NCBI RefSeq assembly: GCF_000381345.1
Contig: NZ_KB906406.1
Coordinates: forward strand, 67,737-131,736
Source: Deinococcus apachensis DSM 19763
GTDB taxonomy: Bacteria; Deinococcota; Deinococci; Deinococcales; Deinococcaceae
Direction of reading: 5' to 3'
DNA: 64,000 bases
In this document: piece by piece, positions 11,787 through 26,373 of the stretch
Numbering within the stretch: position 1 is the stretch's first letter
How the letters are laid out: the number at the start of each line of letters is the position of its first letter
The notes under the pieces: model-generated
The model's database searches: none
What the model was told of the DNA's origin: nothing
What the model saw: the letters and a program-made list of their open reading frames with translations, nothing else
Program-made: the position numbers and the translations under genes

Positions 11787-12746
11787 TCAGAACTCCAGCA
11801 GGTAGCTCACGCTTGCCGGGTCCCGCACGAAGCCCAGGCGGTCGTTGATGGTGAGCATGGGCACATTGTCGCTCGCGTTGTCGGTGCGGACGGCGGGAGC
11901 GCCGAGGGTCCGGGCCACGCGCAGGGCGTGGACTTTGAGCAGGGTTGCAATCCCCTGCCCGCGCGCCGCCCGCGTCACGCCTGTCAGACCGGTGAGCAGG
12001 TCGGGGCTTGCCTCGGTGCGGAAGAGCGTGGTCTGCCCGACCCACGCGCCGCCCGCGTCCTCGGCGATCAGGTAGGCCTCCGGGAGCAGGCCGGGGTCGC
12101 CGAGGACCGCCTCCTCGAACACCTCGCGGCTCAGCGGCGTGGCGGGCTCGGAGCGGGGCACGTCCCGGCGCACGTCGCTCATCAGGGTGTGGAGGCGCGC
12201 GGGCAGGTCGGGCTCTCTGGTCTCCCGCAGCTCGTGCAGGCTGCGAACGCGCACGCCCTGCCGGGCCAGCCGGTCCTCCAAAGCTCGGTAGGGCGCCTCG
12301 TCGAAGGCGGAGAGGTCCAGCGCGCTCGTGAAATACCGGCTCCCCGCCACGAATCCACGCCGGGCGAGGAAACCGGGGGCGAGGGGATGGTCCTCCCGGG
12401 CGCTCGTGCGGACGGCCTGGGCGCCGTGCCGGACGAGTTCCGCCCGCATCGCGTCCCACAGCGCTCCACCCACTCCTCTCCACTGACGCTCCGGGTGAAC
12501 GGCGAGTTCGAGCATGAAACGCTGCGGGTGGTACATGCCGGGGTTCTGGTACACCGAGGCGAGGCCCACGACCTCCTCGCCCTCCAGTGCCACGAGGGTG
12601 AAGGCCGTGTACCCCCACCCCTCCTGCTCGGCGGCGCGTTTGCGGAAGTCCCCCGCGCTGAAGGGGTCGTGCGGCACCGCGAGGGTCCAGAGCCGGGCGG
12701 CGGCGTCCCATTCGGGGTCGCGGATGGGCCGGACGGTGGGCGTCAT
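11787..12746 (-). CDS. Double-domain GNAT N-acetyltransferase (third of three)
   Basis: 319 residues with two GNAT folds. The N-terminal copy has RQWRGVGGALWDAM (acetyl-CoA loop, Q/RxxGxG/A). The C-terminal copy has RAARGQGIATLLKVHAL and the typical TINDRLGF ending block. Start chosen at MTPTVRPIRDPEWD, whose ATG overlaps the stop codon of the preceding GNAT gene by 4 nt. Substrate unknown; the layout resembles mycothiol synthase-type tandem GNATs. Confidence 0.85.
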   Translation of the reverse strand: MTPTVRPIRDPEWDAAARLWTLAVPHDPFSAGDFRKRAAEQEGWGYTAFTLVALEGEEVVGLASVYQNPGMYHPQRFMLELAVHPERQWRGVGGALWDAMRAELVRHGAQAVRTSAREDHPLAPGFLARRGFVAGSRYFTSALDLSAFDEAPYRALEDRLARQGVRVRSLHELRETREPDLPARLHTLMSDVRRDVPRSEPATPLSREVFEEAVLGDPGLLPEAYLIAEDAGGAWVGQTTLFRTEASPDLLTGLTGVTRAARGQGIATLLKVHALRVARTLGAPAVRTDNASDNVPMLTINDRLGFVRDPASVSYLLEF

Positions 12747-13707
12747 ACCCCCTCCACGCTCCCGCGCCGCATCTCGATGAAGGCGGGCCGGGGACGAAAG
12801 CCCAGCCGCTCGTTCAGGGCGAGCATGGGGAGGTTCGTGGTCGCGTTGTTCGTCCAGACGGTCTGAATCCTGCGCTCCCGGGCTACCCCCAGGGCGGCGA
12901 GCTTGAGCGCGAGGCCCAGGCCCCGGCGACGCCACGCGCGGCGGGTGCCGGTCAGGCCGGTGTTGATCCGGGTGGCGTCGGTCGAGTCAGCGTACATTTC
13001 CGTCAGCGCCAGGACCTCGCCCACGTCCGTCACGGCGAGCAGCACCCCCCAAGGCAGGAAGGTCGGCCCCTCCCCCCGCTCCCGGAACGCCTCGAAGGGG
13101 AGGGGCGTCGCCTCGCCCGTGCGCGGCACGTCCTCCCGTATCTCCCCGAAGGCCGAGTGGTAGGCCCGCCAGGCGGCGTCCTCCCCCTGTTCGGCGATCA
13201 GCTCGGCGAGGCTGACCGCGCGCAGGCCCTCCGGCAACTGCGCCTCCCCAGTCCAGGTGGCCGGATCGAAGGCCGTCAGGTCGAGCACATTGTCGAAATA
13301 GCGCAGCGTCTCGGTAAAACCGCGCCGGGTCAGGAACGCGAGGCCGCGGGGCTCGTCCTCGTAGGCGCCCGCCTGAACCTCCTGGGCGCCGCGCGCCTCC
13401 AGGCAGGCCTCCAGCACGTCCGCCAAGGCACGGCCCATTCCCCGGCCCGTCGCCTCCGAAAGCACCATCACCTCGGCCCAGTAGCGGCCGGGGTGGAACA
13501 TGCCGGGGGGCTGCATGAGGAACCCCGTGCCCACCGCCCGCCCGTCCTCCTCGGCGAGCCAGACGCCCACGTAAGGGTTCAGCGGATGCTCCCGCAGGCT
13601 TCGCAACTCGTGCCCCAGCAGCTCGGCCGTGAGGGGGTGGCGGGGATTGACCGCATTCATGATCCTCGCCAGCACCGGCAGGTCGGCCTCGGTCGCCTCG
13701 CGGACGT

Positions 13708-13711
<4 letters not shown>
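12743..13711 (-). CDS. Double-domain GNAT N-acetyltransferase (second of three)
   Basis: 322 residues. The N-terminal GNAT copy shows EATGRGMGRALADVL, the C-terminal copy RAWRRRGLGLALKLAALG and LALNERLGF. It overlaps both neighbours by ATGA, so the three genes are translationally coupled. The proteins are similar in layout but clearly diverged, suggesting old duplications. Substrate unknown. Confidence 0.85.
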
Positions 13712-14703
<992 letters not shown>

Positions 14704-14765
14704 AGCACCATCCTGTACCGGGCTCGTCAGGAGACACATCGGCCACAGCGCCTACCTCCCGGGCC

Positions 14766-14771
14766 TATCCT
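14766..14771 (+). promoter_or_regulatory. -10 element of leaderless promoter for the LmbE-type gene
   Basis: TATCCT ends 7 nt before the ATG at 14779. Confidence 0.55.
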
Positions 14772-14778
14772 GGGCCGC

Positions 14779-15432
<654 letters not shown>

Positions 15433-15716
15433 GCTGTACCGACGGAAAAAGCGTGCGCCTGACCGTATCCAGAGCTCCTCCCCCTTGCGGGCCGAGTGAT
15501 GCACGAAGGGCTCTTACCGAAGAAAAAAGCCGTCCGGAAAGGCAAAGATCTCCTCCCCCTTGGGAGGGGGTGAGCGGGCACGCCCTGAGGCGCGGCCAGT
15601 AGACGAGACAGGTCATTTTGCAGACGCTCAAGCGGGTTACACGCCCCCTCACCCCGACCCTCTCCCACGAGGGGAGAGCGAGAACAACAGCGCCCCCGCT
15701 CCACTGATCCCGCACA
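15433..15716. repeat. Intergenic region with G/C-run inverted repeats
   Basis: No gene is supported here. The stretch holds a hairpin CCTCCCCC-TT-GGGAGGGG near 15551-15570 and a CCCCCTCACCCCGACCCTCTCCC / GAGGGGAGAG hairpin near 15643-15680 (only parts quoted). The pieces resemble the segment at 1040-1110, so this is probably a degenerate extragenic repeat. It may also end the LmbE-type transcript. Confidence 0.4.
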
Positions 15717-15746
15717 GAAAAAGAGCCCGGGACGCACCCAGGCTCC
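15717..15746 (-). terminator. Rho-independent terminator of the DUF4142 gene
   Basis: Minus strand: stem GAGCCTGGG/CCCGGGCTC (one G-U pair), 5-nt loop, then TTTTT. Confidence 0.8.
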
Positions 15747-15767
15747 TTTCGTCCAAATGGCTAACCT

Positions 15768-16307
15768 TCAGCCCCCCGGCAGCGCTTTAGCCTCTTCCAG
15801 GTGGCGGGCCACGACGGGCTGCATCTTGGCAGCGAGGGCGAGGCCCTGGGGGTCCTTGCCAATGGAGCGGTAGGTCTGGATCAGCGCGAGGGTCATGGCG
15901 TGGCCGTTCACCTGCACGTTCTTGTAGGCGGCGTCGAAGGCGGCCCCCGAAAGCGTGGTCAGCCGGTTGTATTGCAGCCGCTGGTCGGCGCCCGGCTTGT
16001 CGGCGATGCGGATGCCCTTCTGCGCGGCGAGGTTGCTCAGCTCGGCCTGCGCCCGGGTGTGCTCGGTGATCATCTGCTGGGCGAAGGCCCGGATCGCCTG
16101 ATTGCTGCTCTTTTGCAGGGCGAGCTGCGAGGTCGTGATCTCGGTGAGGTTGCTCATGGACATGACTTCCATGGCGAGCACGTCCGAGTCGTTGGACACC
16201 TGGGCGGTGGTGACGGGACCGAGGGGCGCCTGGGCCGAACCACCGGCAAAGGCCGTCGAGAGGGCAAACGAGAGGGTCAACGCGGAAACAGCAAGACGTC
16301 TATTCAT
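15768..16307 (-). CDS. Exported DUF4142-domain protein
   Basis: 179 residues with a signal peptide (MNRRLAVSALTLSFALSTAFA). The remainder is a mainly helical DUF4142 domain of ferritin-like shape: VMSMSNLTEITTSQLALQKSS, ITEHTRAQAEL and FDAAYKNVQVNGHAMTLAL are typical, with the two His-containing helices. Biological role unknown; members occur in envelope/stress settings. GGAGG precedes the ATG. It is monocistronic, with its own terminator and a 215-nt AT-richer upstream region. Confidence 0.85.
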   Translation of the reverse strand: MNRRLAVSALTLSFALSTAFAGGSAQAPLGPVTTAQVSNDSDVLAMEVMSMSNLTEITTSQLALQKSSNQAIRAFAQQMITEHTRAQAELSNLAAQKGIRIADKPGADQRLQYNRLTTLSGAAFDAAYKNVQVNGHAMTLALIQTYRSIGKDPQGLALAAKMQPVVARHLEEAKALPGG

Positions 16308-16522
16308 GGTGAGGCCTCCAAGCCTAGGAATAAGCCCCGTTAGCTTGGCAGGTTCCGCGATGAGGTGAAATCAGGCCGCCTTCATTCCACCGTAAGTCGC
16401 TATGGAGGAAGCGTTAGTCATTTTGTGACATGAACATCGAATGGTATCAGGTTCTACGGTTCCTCCCACCGATATAGATCAATAAAAACGGTTCAAACAA
16501 TCGAAGGCTCAACAGTAACTCT
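16308..16522. promoter_or_regulatory. Upstream region of the DUF4142 gene
   Basis: AT-richer than its surroundings. It holds an inverted repeat GTCA-TTTTG-TGAC near 16418-16430 that may be a regulatory site; no gene is seen. Confidence 0.3.
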
Positions 16523-16825
<303 letters not shown>

Positions 16826-16914
16826 GGGGTCTCCCTGGGGGCGCGGTACACGGAACCTGGTGCGAGGGGGGAAGAGGGGACCGGCGTACCGCACACGGCC
16901 CCCCTTGCCCCCAC

Positions 16915-18009
16915 TTACACTTCCCGCAGCAGGCGCGTGAGCAGCCGCACGTGATCGGGCCAGCGGTCGAGGCGGACGTGTTCGTGCGCGGCGTGGGCGC
17001 CGTCGCCGGGGGCGCCCAGACCGTCGAGGGTGGGGGCGAGCGGCGCCGTGAAGTTGCCGTCGCTGCCGCCCCCCACGACCTCGCCGCCGATCTCGAAGCC
17101 GAGGTCGCGGGCGATGGTTTGCGCGCGGGCGAACAGCGCCTCCGTCCCCAGGCCGCGCTCGAAGGTGGGGCGGTTCAGGCCGCCCGTCACCTCCAGCCGC
17201 ACGCGCGGGTCCAGGGGCCGCAGGGCCGCGACTCCGGCATTGACGCGCTCCGCCTCTGCCGCGGTGGAGACCCGCACGTCCACCTCGAACACGCACTCGG
17301 CAGGGATCACGTTCACCGCGCTGCCGCCCCGGATCAGGCCGACGCTGACGGTGGTCCCCACCTCCGGCCGGGCGAGGGCCTGCACCTCCAGCACCGCGCG
17401 GGCTGCCTCGGTGACCGCACTCGCTCCCTCCTCCGGCTTGTTGCCCGCGTGCGAGGCGACGCCGCGAAAGGTGAGCCGGAAGCTGCCCACCCCCTTGCGG
17501 CCCACCTTCAGCGCGTGGCTGTCGGCGACGGGCGGCTCGACGACCAAAACGGCGCGGGCACCCCGGGCGGCGGCCTCGATGGCCTCCCGGCTGCTGTGGC
17601 TGCCGATCTCCTCGTCGGGGGTTAGCAGAACCTGCACGCCGCCGCGCGGCCACTCGCCCCCCAGACCACGCAGCGCGTGCAGCAGGCCCACGATGCCCGC
17701 CTTCATGTCGTACGTGCCCGGGCCGTAGGCGCGCTCCCCCTCTATCCGGAAGGGCATGGTGCTTAGCGTGCCGGTGGGCCAGACCGTGTCGGCGTGGGTC
17801 AGGACGAGCAAGGGCCGTTCCGTGCCGTCCACCCCAAAGTCGAAGCGCCGTGTTCCGCCGGGCAGCGCGTGGCTGACTGCGCCCAGGCCCTTCGCCCGGC
17901 CCTCCACCGCGTCCATCACATGGCTCACGGCGACCGGGTCGGTCGAGGGCGACTCGATCTCCACCAGGGCGCGCAGGTCGGATAGCATGGCCTGAAGGTT
18001 GGGCTCCAT
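16915..18009 (-). CDS. M20 family metallopeptidase (carboxypeptidase G2-like)
   Basis: 364 residues. Zn-dependent exo- or aminoacylpeptidase. Metal/catalytic motifs in order: LTHADTVW (His and Asp), GPGTYDMKAG (bridging Asp), TPDEEIGS (catalytic and metal Glu), VVEPP, and the C-terminal DGAHAAHEHV. A dimerisation domain with SHAGNKPEEGASA lies in the middle. The start at 18009 (MEPNLQ) rather than 18018 is chosen because TAGCAT (18022-18017, minus) would be a -10 element 7 nt before it. The natural substrate cannot be told. Confidence 0.88.
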   Translation of the reverse strand: MEPNLQAMLSDLRALVEIESPSTDPVAVSHVMDAVEGRAKGLGAVSHALPGGTRRFDFGVDGTERPLLVLTHADTVWPTGTLSTMPFRIEGERAYGPGTYDMKAGIVGLLHALRGLGGEWPRGGVQVLLTPDEEIGSHSSREAIEAAARGARAVLVVEPPVADSHALKVGRKGVGSFRLTFRGVASHAGNKPEEGASAVTEAARAVLEVQALARPEVGTTVSVGLIRGGSAVNVIPAECVFEVDVRVSTAAEAERVNAGVAALRPLDPRVRLEVTGGLNRPTFERGLGTEALFARAQTIARDLGFEIGGEVVGGGSDGNFTAPLAPTLDGLGAPGDGAHAAHEHVRLDRWPDHVRLLTRLLREV

Positions 18010-18064
18010 GCCGCCCATGCTATCCGGCGACGAAGCTCTTCTGTCCTTCTGAGTCAGAACAGAG

Positions 18065-18095
18065 CGCCGCCCCGCGGGTCGGATGCGGGGCGGCG
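18065..18095 (-). terminator. Terminator-like hairpin after the 63-residue gene
   Basis: Perfect 10-bp inverted repeat CGCCGCCCCG/CGGGGCGGCG with an 11-nt loop. The following T tract on the minus strand is weak (CTCTGTTCTG). Confidence 0.6.
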
Positions 18096-18106
18096 AAAGG
18101 TTCGTC

Positions 18107-18298
18107 TCAGGCGAGCAGGGCGACCTGTTGCGGGTTGGCCTTCAGGACCGCGCGGCCCTTGAGGTACAGCTCGTCCAGCGCCCGCGACCCGAAGATGCGG
18201 GCCAGCCGGGTACTCGTCAGCTCGATGGTGCGGCCCGAGACTTTCAACCGAACGATGTCGATGGTTCCAGGCACCCAGGTGCAGAGGAGTTCGTCCAT
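18107..18298 (-). CDS. Small hypothetical protein
   Basis: 63 residues: MDELLCTWVPGTIDIVRLKV at the start and a C-terminal half with TRLARIFGSRALDELYLKGR. No motif recognised. The ATG at 18298 is chosen because GGAGGAACTGC immediately precedes it. It has its own terminator-like hairpin and faces away from the S9 peptidase gene. It could be a small regulatory or binding protein; unknown. Confidence 0.65.
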   Translation of the reverse strand: MDELLCTWVPGTIDIVRLKVSGRTIELTSTRLARIFGSRALDELYLKGRAVLKANPQQVALLA

Positions 18299-18496
18299 GC
18301 AGTTCCTCCGGGCGGAGTGGAAAGTATGAAGCGCCACGCACGTGCTCTTTGGCAGGGAGTCCGAAAGCTTCCGGTGCCTTCAGCGTAGGTTTTCTCCCTC
18401 TGGAAAGGGCGAGAGCCGGTGCCCTTTCCCTTGAGCGAAGGCTCATGAGGCGCGTGGGCCGGGCTGTACAGAACGGAACGTGTGCTTGACTGCGGT

Positions 18497-20491
<1,995 letters not shown>

Positions 20492-20585
20492 GACTCGGGA
20501 CAACGGAACAGTAGTCACCCTGAGCAGGGCGAAGGGTCCCCACATCACGCCCGGGGATGCTTTCGTCCCATGCTCTGGGAACCAA

Positions 20586-20622
20586 AGGAGAAGGCCGGGA
20601 ATCGCTCCCCGGCCCTCTTCTC
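20586..20622 (-). terminator. Bidirectional terminator between S9 peptidase and RGG-repeat genes
   Basis: Stem GAGAAGGCCGGG/CCCCGGCCCTCTTCTC-type inverted repeat with an ~8-nt loop between two convergent genes. Confidence 0.7.
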
Positions 20623-20630
20623 TAGCTTGG

Positions 20631-21489
<859 letters not shown>

Positions 21490-21560
21490 GATCTTCCTTT
21501 CCCTGCGCCCCGTTCATGTGGTGGCCCAACTGGCCCGCTTGCCTATGCAGGGCACCCCGG

Positions 21561-21566
21561 AGTCTA
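21561..21566 (-). promoter_or_regulatory. Candidate -10 element for the RGG-repeat gene
   Basis: TAGACT on the minus strand, which would give a leader of about 65 nt. Confidence 0.35.
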
Positions 21567-21679
21567 CCATCCCGGGGCGGAAGCGGCCGGGCACCGATAG
21601 ATCGTCCCAAGGCTGGGTGAGTAACGGCACGACAACCCCGGACCGCGAGGTGGGTCATGGTCGCGTCACCGGACCTCCC

Positions 21680-21685
21680 TATACT
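21680..21685 (+). promoter_or_regulatory. -10 element of leaderless promoter for the solute-binding protein
   Basis: TATACT ends 7 nt before the ATG at 21693. Confidence 0.6.
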
Positions 21686-21692
21686 CGCCCTC

Positions 21693-22649
<957 letters not shown>

Positions 22650-22656
22650 GGAATAA

Positions 22657-22695
22657 GGGGGAGGGGTTGCCGACCGGGCTTATCCCTCCCCCTCA
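22657..22695. terminator. Hairpin between convergent genes
   Basis: GGGGGAGGG and CCCTCCCCC form a 9-bp stem with a long (~20-nt) loop between the binding-protein gene and the DUF2795 gene. The T tail is poor. Confidence 0.45.
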
Positions 22696-22703
22696 CGGTT
22701 ACC

Positions 22704-22910
22704 CTACTCGTCGTCGCTGTCCACGCCGCCGAGCGCCTTATTGACGGCGGCGGGCGTCTCGTACTCCTCGTCGGGGAGCTCGTCGAGCATGGAGCGCACA
22801 TCGTCGTCCGCGCCGTTCTCCTCGGCGGCGTCCATCAGGTCCTGCTTGCTCGCCGGGTAGCTCACGCCCTTGAGGTGCTTCTGAAGCTGGATGGGGTTGA
22901 TCTTCGCCAT
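22704..22910 (-). CDS. DUF2795-domain small protein
   Basis: 68 residues: INPIQLQKHLKGVSYPASKQDLMDAAEENGAD is the DUF2795 signature, followed by DDVRSMLDELPDEEYETPAAVNKALG. The protein is acidic and probably helical; function unknown. GGAGGGCAGC immediately precedes the ATG. Confidence 0.88.
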   Translation of the reverse strand: MAKINPIQLQKHLKGVSYPASKQDLMDAAEENGADDDVRSMLDELPDEEYETPAAVNKALGGVDSDDE

Positions 22911-23017
22911 GCTGCCCTCCTGGGGTCGATTATCTGCGGGCGAATGGGTGGAAGCCTTGAAGGACCTTCACACCGGCTTAGGACGACGCGGCCTTTTCTT
23001 TAACGGAGGGGAGCTCG

Positions 23018-24895
23018 TCAGGCCTGCACCGGCTCCAGCAGCCCGTTTTCCAGCACCAACGGCAGGGCCAGCGTCTGATACCCCTGCTGGTCGAACAGCA
23101 CGGTCACCTTCCCGCCCTCGTAGCGCATGACCAGGCCCTCGCCAAGGGTGGGGTGGGCAACGCGGCTGCCCAGGGCGAAGGGCACGTCGTCGGCGTTCTG
23201 ATTGGCCTGCACCAACCCAGCCTGGCAGTTGTCGCAGTGACCGCAGGGAGGGTGGTACTCCTCGCCGAAGTAATTGAGCAGGAACTCGCGGCGGCAGCCC
23301 CCCGTCTCGGCATACCCGCGCATCATCTCCAGCCGGGAGCGTTCGTAAGCGCGGCGGTGCTCCTGGGCCAGCGCGGCCTGGGCCACCACCTCGGGCGTCT
23401 CCAGCCCTTCCACGGCGGTCACCTCGCCATCCGGCAGAACCTCCAGTGCGCCGACCTCCTCCAGGCGGTTCACGGCGCTCAGCAGCCGGGTCTGGGAGAG
23501 CCCGGTCTCCTCCCCGAGCCCGGCCGGATCGACGGGCTCGCCGTGTTCGCGCACGGCCCGCAGCACCGTCTCGACCTGATCGGCGTCGACCAGCGTTCCC
23601 CCCGCGAAGAAGCGCCTCAGCCGCAGGTCGCCCGGCGTGTAGAAGAGGGTCGCCTCGGCGTTCCCGCCGTCCCGCCCCGCCCGGCCGATCTCCTGGTAAT
23701 AGGCGTCCACCGAGCCCGAGAGATCGAGGTGATGCACGAAGCGCACGTTCGGCTTGTCGATGCCCATGCCGAAGGCCGTGGTCGCCACGATCACCTCCAG
23801 GTCGTCCGCCATGAAGGCCGCCTGCACGTCCTCCCGGGACTGGGCGTTCATCCCGGCGTGATAGGCCGCCGCTCGTACGCCCCGCTCCCCCAGGTCGTGC
23901 GCGAACTCCTCGGCGCTCCGGCGGGTCGCGGCATAGACGATGCCGGGCTTGGGGGCCACGACGACGCCCTCCAGGAGCGCCGTCCGTTTGGTCCCCGCGT
24001 CCTCGAACTGCCGCACCCCGAGGTGGATGTTGGGGCGGTCGAAGCCGCGCACGAGAATTTGTGGGTCACGCATCCCCAGCCGCTCGACGATCTCCTCGCG
24101 CACGGGGGGCGCGGCGGTTGCGGTGAGGGCCAGGACCGTGGGGTGCCCCAGCGCCTCCACCGCGACGCCCAGCCGCAGGTACTCGGGCCGGAAGTCGTGG
24201 CCCCACTCGGAGACACAGTGCGCCTCGTCCACCACGAACAGCGAGGGTTCAGCGGCGCGCAGCCGTTCCAGGGTCTCCGCGTGGGCGAGCTGCTCGGGGG
24301 CCAGGAAGAGGAACTCGACCTCGCCCTCCGTAAACGCCTCCAGGGTCTCCTCGCGCTCGGCGGGGCGCAGGGTGGAGTTGACCAGGGCGGCCTGGCCGGG
24401 GGCGCTCTCCTCCAACGCCTCCACCTGATCGCGTTGCAGGGCGATCAGGGGCGAGACGACCACCGTGGGGCCGCCCAGCGACATCGCCGCGACCTGGTAG
24501 ATCGCCGACTTGCCGCTCCCGGTCGGCATGATGGCGAGGGTGTCCCTGCCCTTCAGGACGGACGCGATGGCCTCCTTCTGGGCAGGGTGCAACTGGTCGT
24601 AGCCGAACACCTCCCGGGCGATCTGCTGGGCGCCCCGGATGCCCCTGGCGGGTCTGGCGGCAGGCTCCGTGGGTTTGACCCCTTTGGATCTGAGCCGGGC
24701 AACCTTCGTCCCAGCACGTTCGTTGCCCGGCGCCGCCACGGGGTGAGCGGGAGCGGGCGCCGGTCTGGCCGCGACAGGGACAGGTTCAATGGTCCTAGCG
24801 CTGTCCTTTTCCGCTTCGCTGGTGGACGGCGTGGGTTGGGGTTCGGGAACGGCGGGTTCGGGCTCGGGGACGTGGACTCGGATTCGTCTGGGCAT
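23018..24895 (-). CDS. recQ: RecQ-family ATP-dependent DNA helicase without HRDC domains
   Basis: 625 residues. 3'-5' DNA helicase. Order: a Pro/Glu-rich disordered N-terminus (~1-85), helicase core with the Q-type YDQLHPAQ, Walker A MPTGSGKS, DEAH box (VVDEAHCVSEWGHDFRP), motif VI-type QEIGRAGRDG, then the RecQ zinc site (C in GGCRREF, then CGHCDNC) and a winged helix. The last ~60 residues (VAHPTLGEGLVMRYEGGKV) form an SH3-like module also seen in UvrD-type helicases. The three HRDC domains of the main D. radiodurans RecQ are absent. Start at MPRRIRV because GGAAAGGAC precedes it. Confidence 0.9.
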   Translation of the reverse strand: MPRRIRVHVPEPEPAVPEPQPTPSTSEAEKDSARTIEPVPVAARPAPAPAHPVAAPGNERAGTKVARLRSKGVKPTEPAARPARGIRGAQQIAREVFGYDQLHPAQKEAIASVLKGRDTLAIMPTGSGKSAIYQVAAMSLGGPTVVVSPLIALQRDQVEALEESAPGQAALVNSTLRPAEREETLEAFTEGEVEFLFLAPEQLAHAETLERLRAAEPSLFVVDEAHCVSEWGHDFRPEYLRLGVAVEALGHPTVLALTATAAPPVREEIVERLGMRDPQILVRGFDRPNIHLGVRQFEDAGTKRTALLEGVVVAPKPGIVYAATRRSAEEFAHDLGERGVRAAAYHAGMNAQSREDVQAAFMADDLEVIVATTAFGMGIDKPNVRFVHHLDLSGSVDAYYQEIGRAGRDGGNAEATLFYTPGDLRLRRFFAGGTLVDADQVETVLRAVREHGEPVDPAGLGEETGLSQTRLLSAVNRLEEVGALEVLPDGEVTAVEGLETPEVVAQAALAQEHRRAYERSRLEMMRGYAETGGCRREFLLNYFGEEYHPPCGHCDNCQAGLVQANQNADDVPFALGSRVAHPTLGEGLVMRYEGGKVTVLFDQQGYQTLALPLVLENGLLEPVQA

Positions 24896-25117
24896 GGGTC
24901 CTTTCCTGCACGCGCGGCCCACCCGACTTGGGCAGCCAACGCGGTAAGGTTCGCTGTGGCTGGCCTCCCGGTCACCCCGTCAAGGTCAGCTGGGAGAAAC
25001 GGCAGCGTTCCAGTCTCGCGGCGGGCGGCGGGCGATGACTGCGGGATAAGGCAAGAAAGCTTTACCTAACCCTCGCCGTTCCCAAGCCCCAGCTCAAGGA
25101 ATCGTCAACCGGGCGCC

Positions 25118-26182
25118 TCACCACCAACGCCGTCGCCGGGCCGCCCACATCACAAGGGCGGAGAGCAGCAGCAGGGCGGCCAGCATCGCCAGAAAACCGC
25201 GCACGCCGGTCTTCTCCAGGGGCAACTGGAAGTTCGTTCCGAACAGGCTGGCGACGAGCGCCCACAGCCCCAGCAACACGGTCGCCACCGTCAGGACACG
25301 CATCGTGTCGTTCGTGCGCTGGCCCAGGCTCGTCATGTAGAGGTCGAAGGACCCCAGGACCGCCTCGCGCAGCCCCTCGGTGGAAGCCAGGGCCCGCTCG
25401 AAACGGTCCTCCAGAACGTCGTAGTAGTCGGACGAGGCGCTGTCTTCGATGGCCTTGAAGTCGGGCCGGGCGAGTGTCGCGTACACATCGCGGTGGTCGG
25501 TGAGGAGCCTTCGCAGCTCGCTCACCTGGCGGCGGCAGGCTGCCAGGTCACCCAGGAAGTCGCCGCGCTCGGGCCGCCCCAGGATGGCCTCGTCCAGCCC
25601 GTCCAGTTGGCGCTCCAGAACCTCGACCTCGCGCAGGTAACTCGTCAGGTGCCAGTTTAAGAGCGCCGCCAGAAAAGCCTCGGGCGTGAGCTGGCCGAGC
25701 TTGTCATTGTTCCGCTCCTGCGCGGTGAACTCCTCCAGAAAGGGGATGTCTTCCGCGTGGACGGTCATCAGCGCGCCCGGCCCCACCACAATGTTGAGTT
25801 CGGCGCCGACCAGCCGCCCTCTGTGCTCTCGCACCGCCTGCACATCCACCCGGAAGGTGTCCCCGTAGTTCCTGACCTGCGGGTGCGGGCTGGGGTCGGC
25901 GAGGTCCTGCACCGCCCCCGGGTGAAAGCGCAGCAGTTCCCCCAACCGCCTCATCTGTGCCGCGTCCCGGCCCAGCACGTCCACCCACAGGAGCTGGCGT
26001 TCCGAGAGCCCGTGCACCAGCGCCGCGTCCAGGTGGACCTCCCGGTCCTTACTGTCGGCGTCGAAAAGGTAGGGACGGACCCTCACGCCCCCAGGGTCTT
26101 CCTGGGGAGAGTCAGCCGGTGTCCGGGCCGCTGGCCCTTGCGGCGCCGACCGCCTCCCTTGAACCGTCCCCTTCCCCGTCAT
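25118..26182 (-). CDS. corA: CorA-family divalent cation channel with a GTN signature
   Basis: 354 residues. The N-terminal cytoplasmic funnel and long helices (DFLGDLAACRRQVSELRRLL) precede two C-terminal membrane helices separated by the short periplasmic loop. The loop motif is FGTNFQLP where classical CorA has GMN and ZntB-type proteins have GxN variants. An arginine-rich tail (AARRRRWW) is the cytoplasmic end. Probably a Mg2+ or other divalent metal channel; selectivity is uncertain because of the changed motif. The first ~30 residues are low complexity and the true start may be internal (VRVRPYLFDAD). Confidence 0.85.
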   Translation of the reverse strand: MTGKGTVQGRRSAPQGPAARTPADSPQEDPGGVRVRPYLFDADSKDREVHLDAALVHGLSERQLLWVDVLGRDAAQMRRLGELLRFHPGAVQDLADPSPHPQVRNYGDTFRVDVQAVREHRGRLVGAELNIVVGPGALMTVHAEDIPFLEEFTAQERNNDKLGQLTPEAFLAALLNWHLTSYLREVEVLERQLDGLDEAILGRPERGDFLGDLAACRRQVSELRRLLTDHRDVYATLARPDFKAIEDSASSDYYDVLEDRFERALASTEGLREAVLGSFDLYMTSLGQRTNDTMRVLTVATVLLGLWALVASLFGTNFQLPLEKTGVRGFLAMLAALLLLSALVMWAARRRRWW

Positions 26183-26373
26183 AGCTGCCGTTATTGGAAA
26201 GGTTGCTCACCAAGTTCTCCACCCTGTGGGGCACAAAGGACCTTGAGGCTTCTTTGAACACATTCGGCAGAAGGCGACCTCACTAAGCAGGATGGCTTAC
26301 TGACCGCCGACCCGCTTCCTCACCCCTCCCTCACCTGCTACGGTGGGGGCAACACCGGAAGGAGGTGCTGTGC

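Noticed and set aside
16418..16430. GTCA-N5-TGAC inverted repeat considered as an RDRM site
   Set aside because: The half-site gap is 5 nt, not 1 nt as in RDRM, and the flanks do not match; the downstream gene is DUF4142.
23153..25069. 638-codon plus-strand open frame
   Set aside because: Antisense to the RecQ-family gene, which has all helicase motifs.
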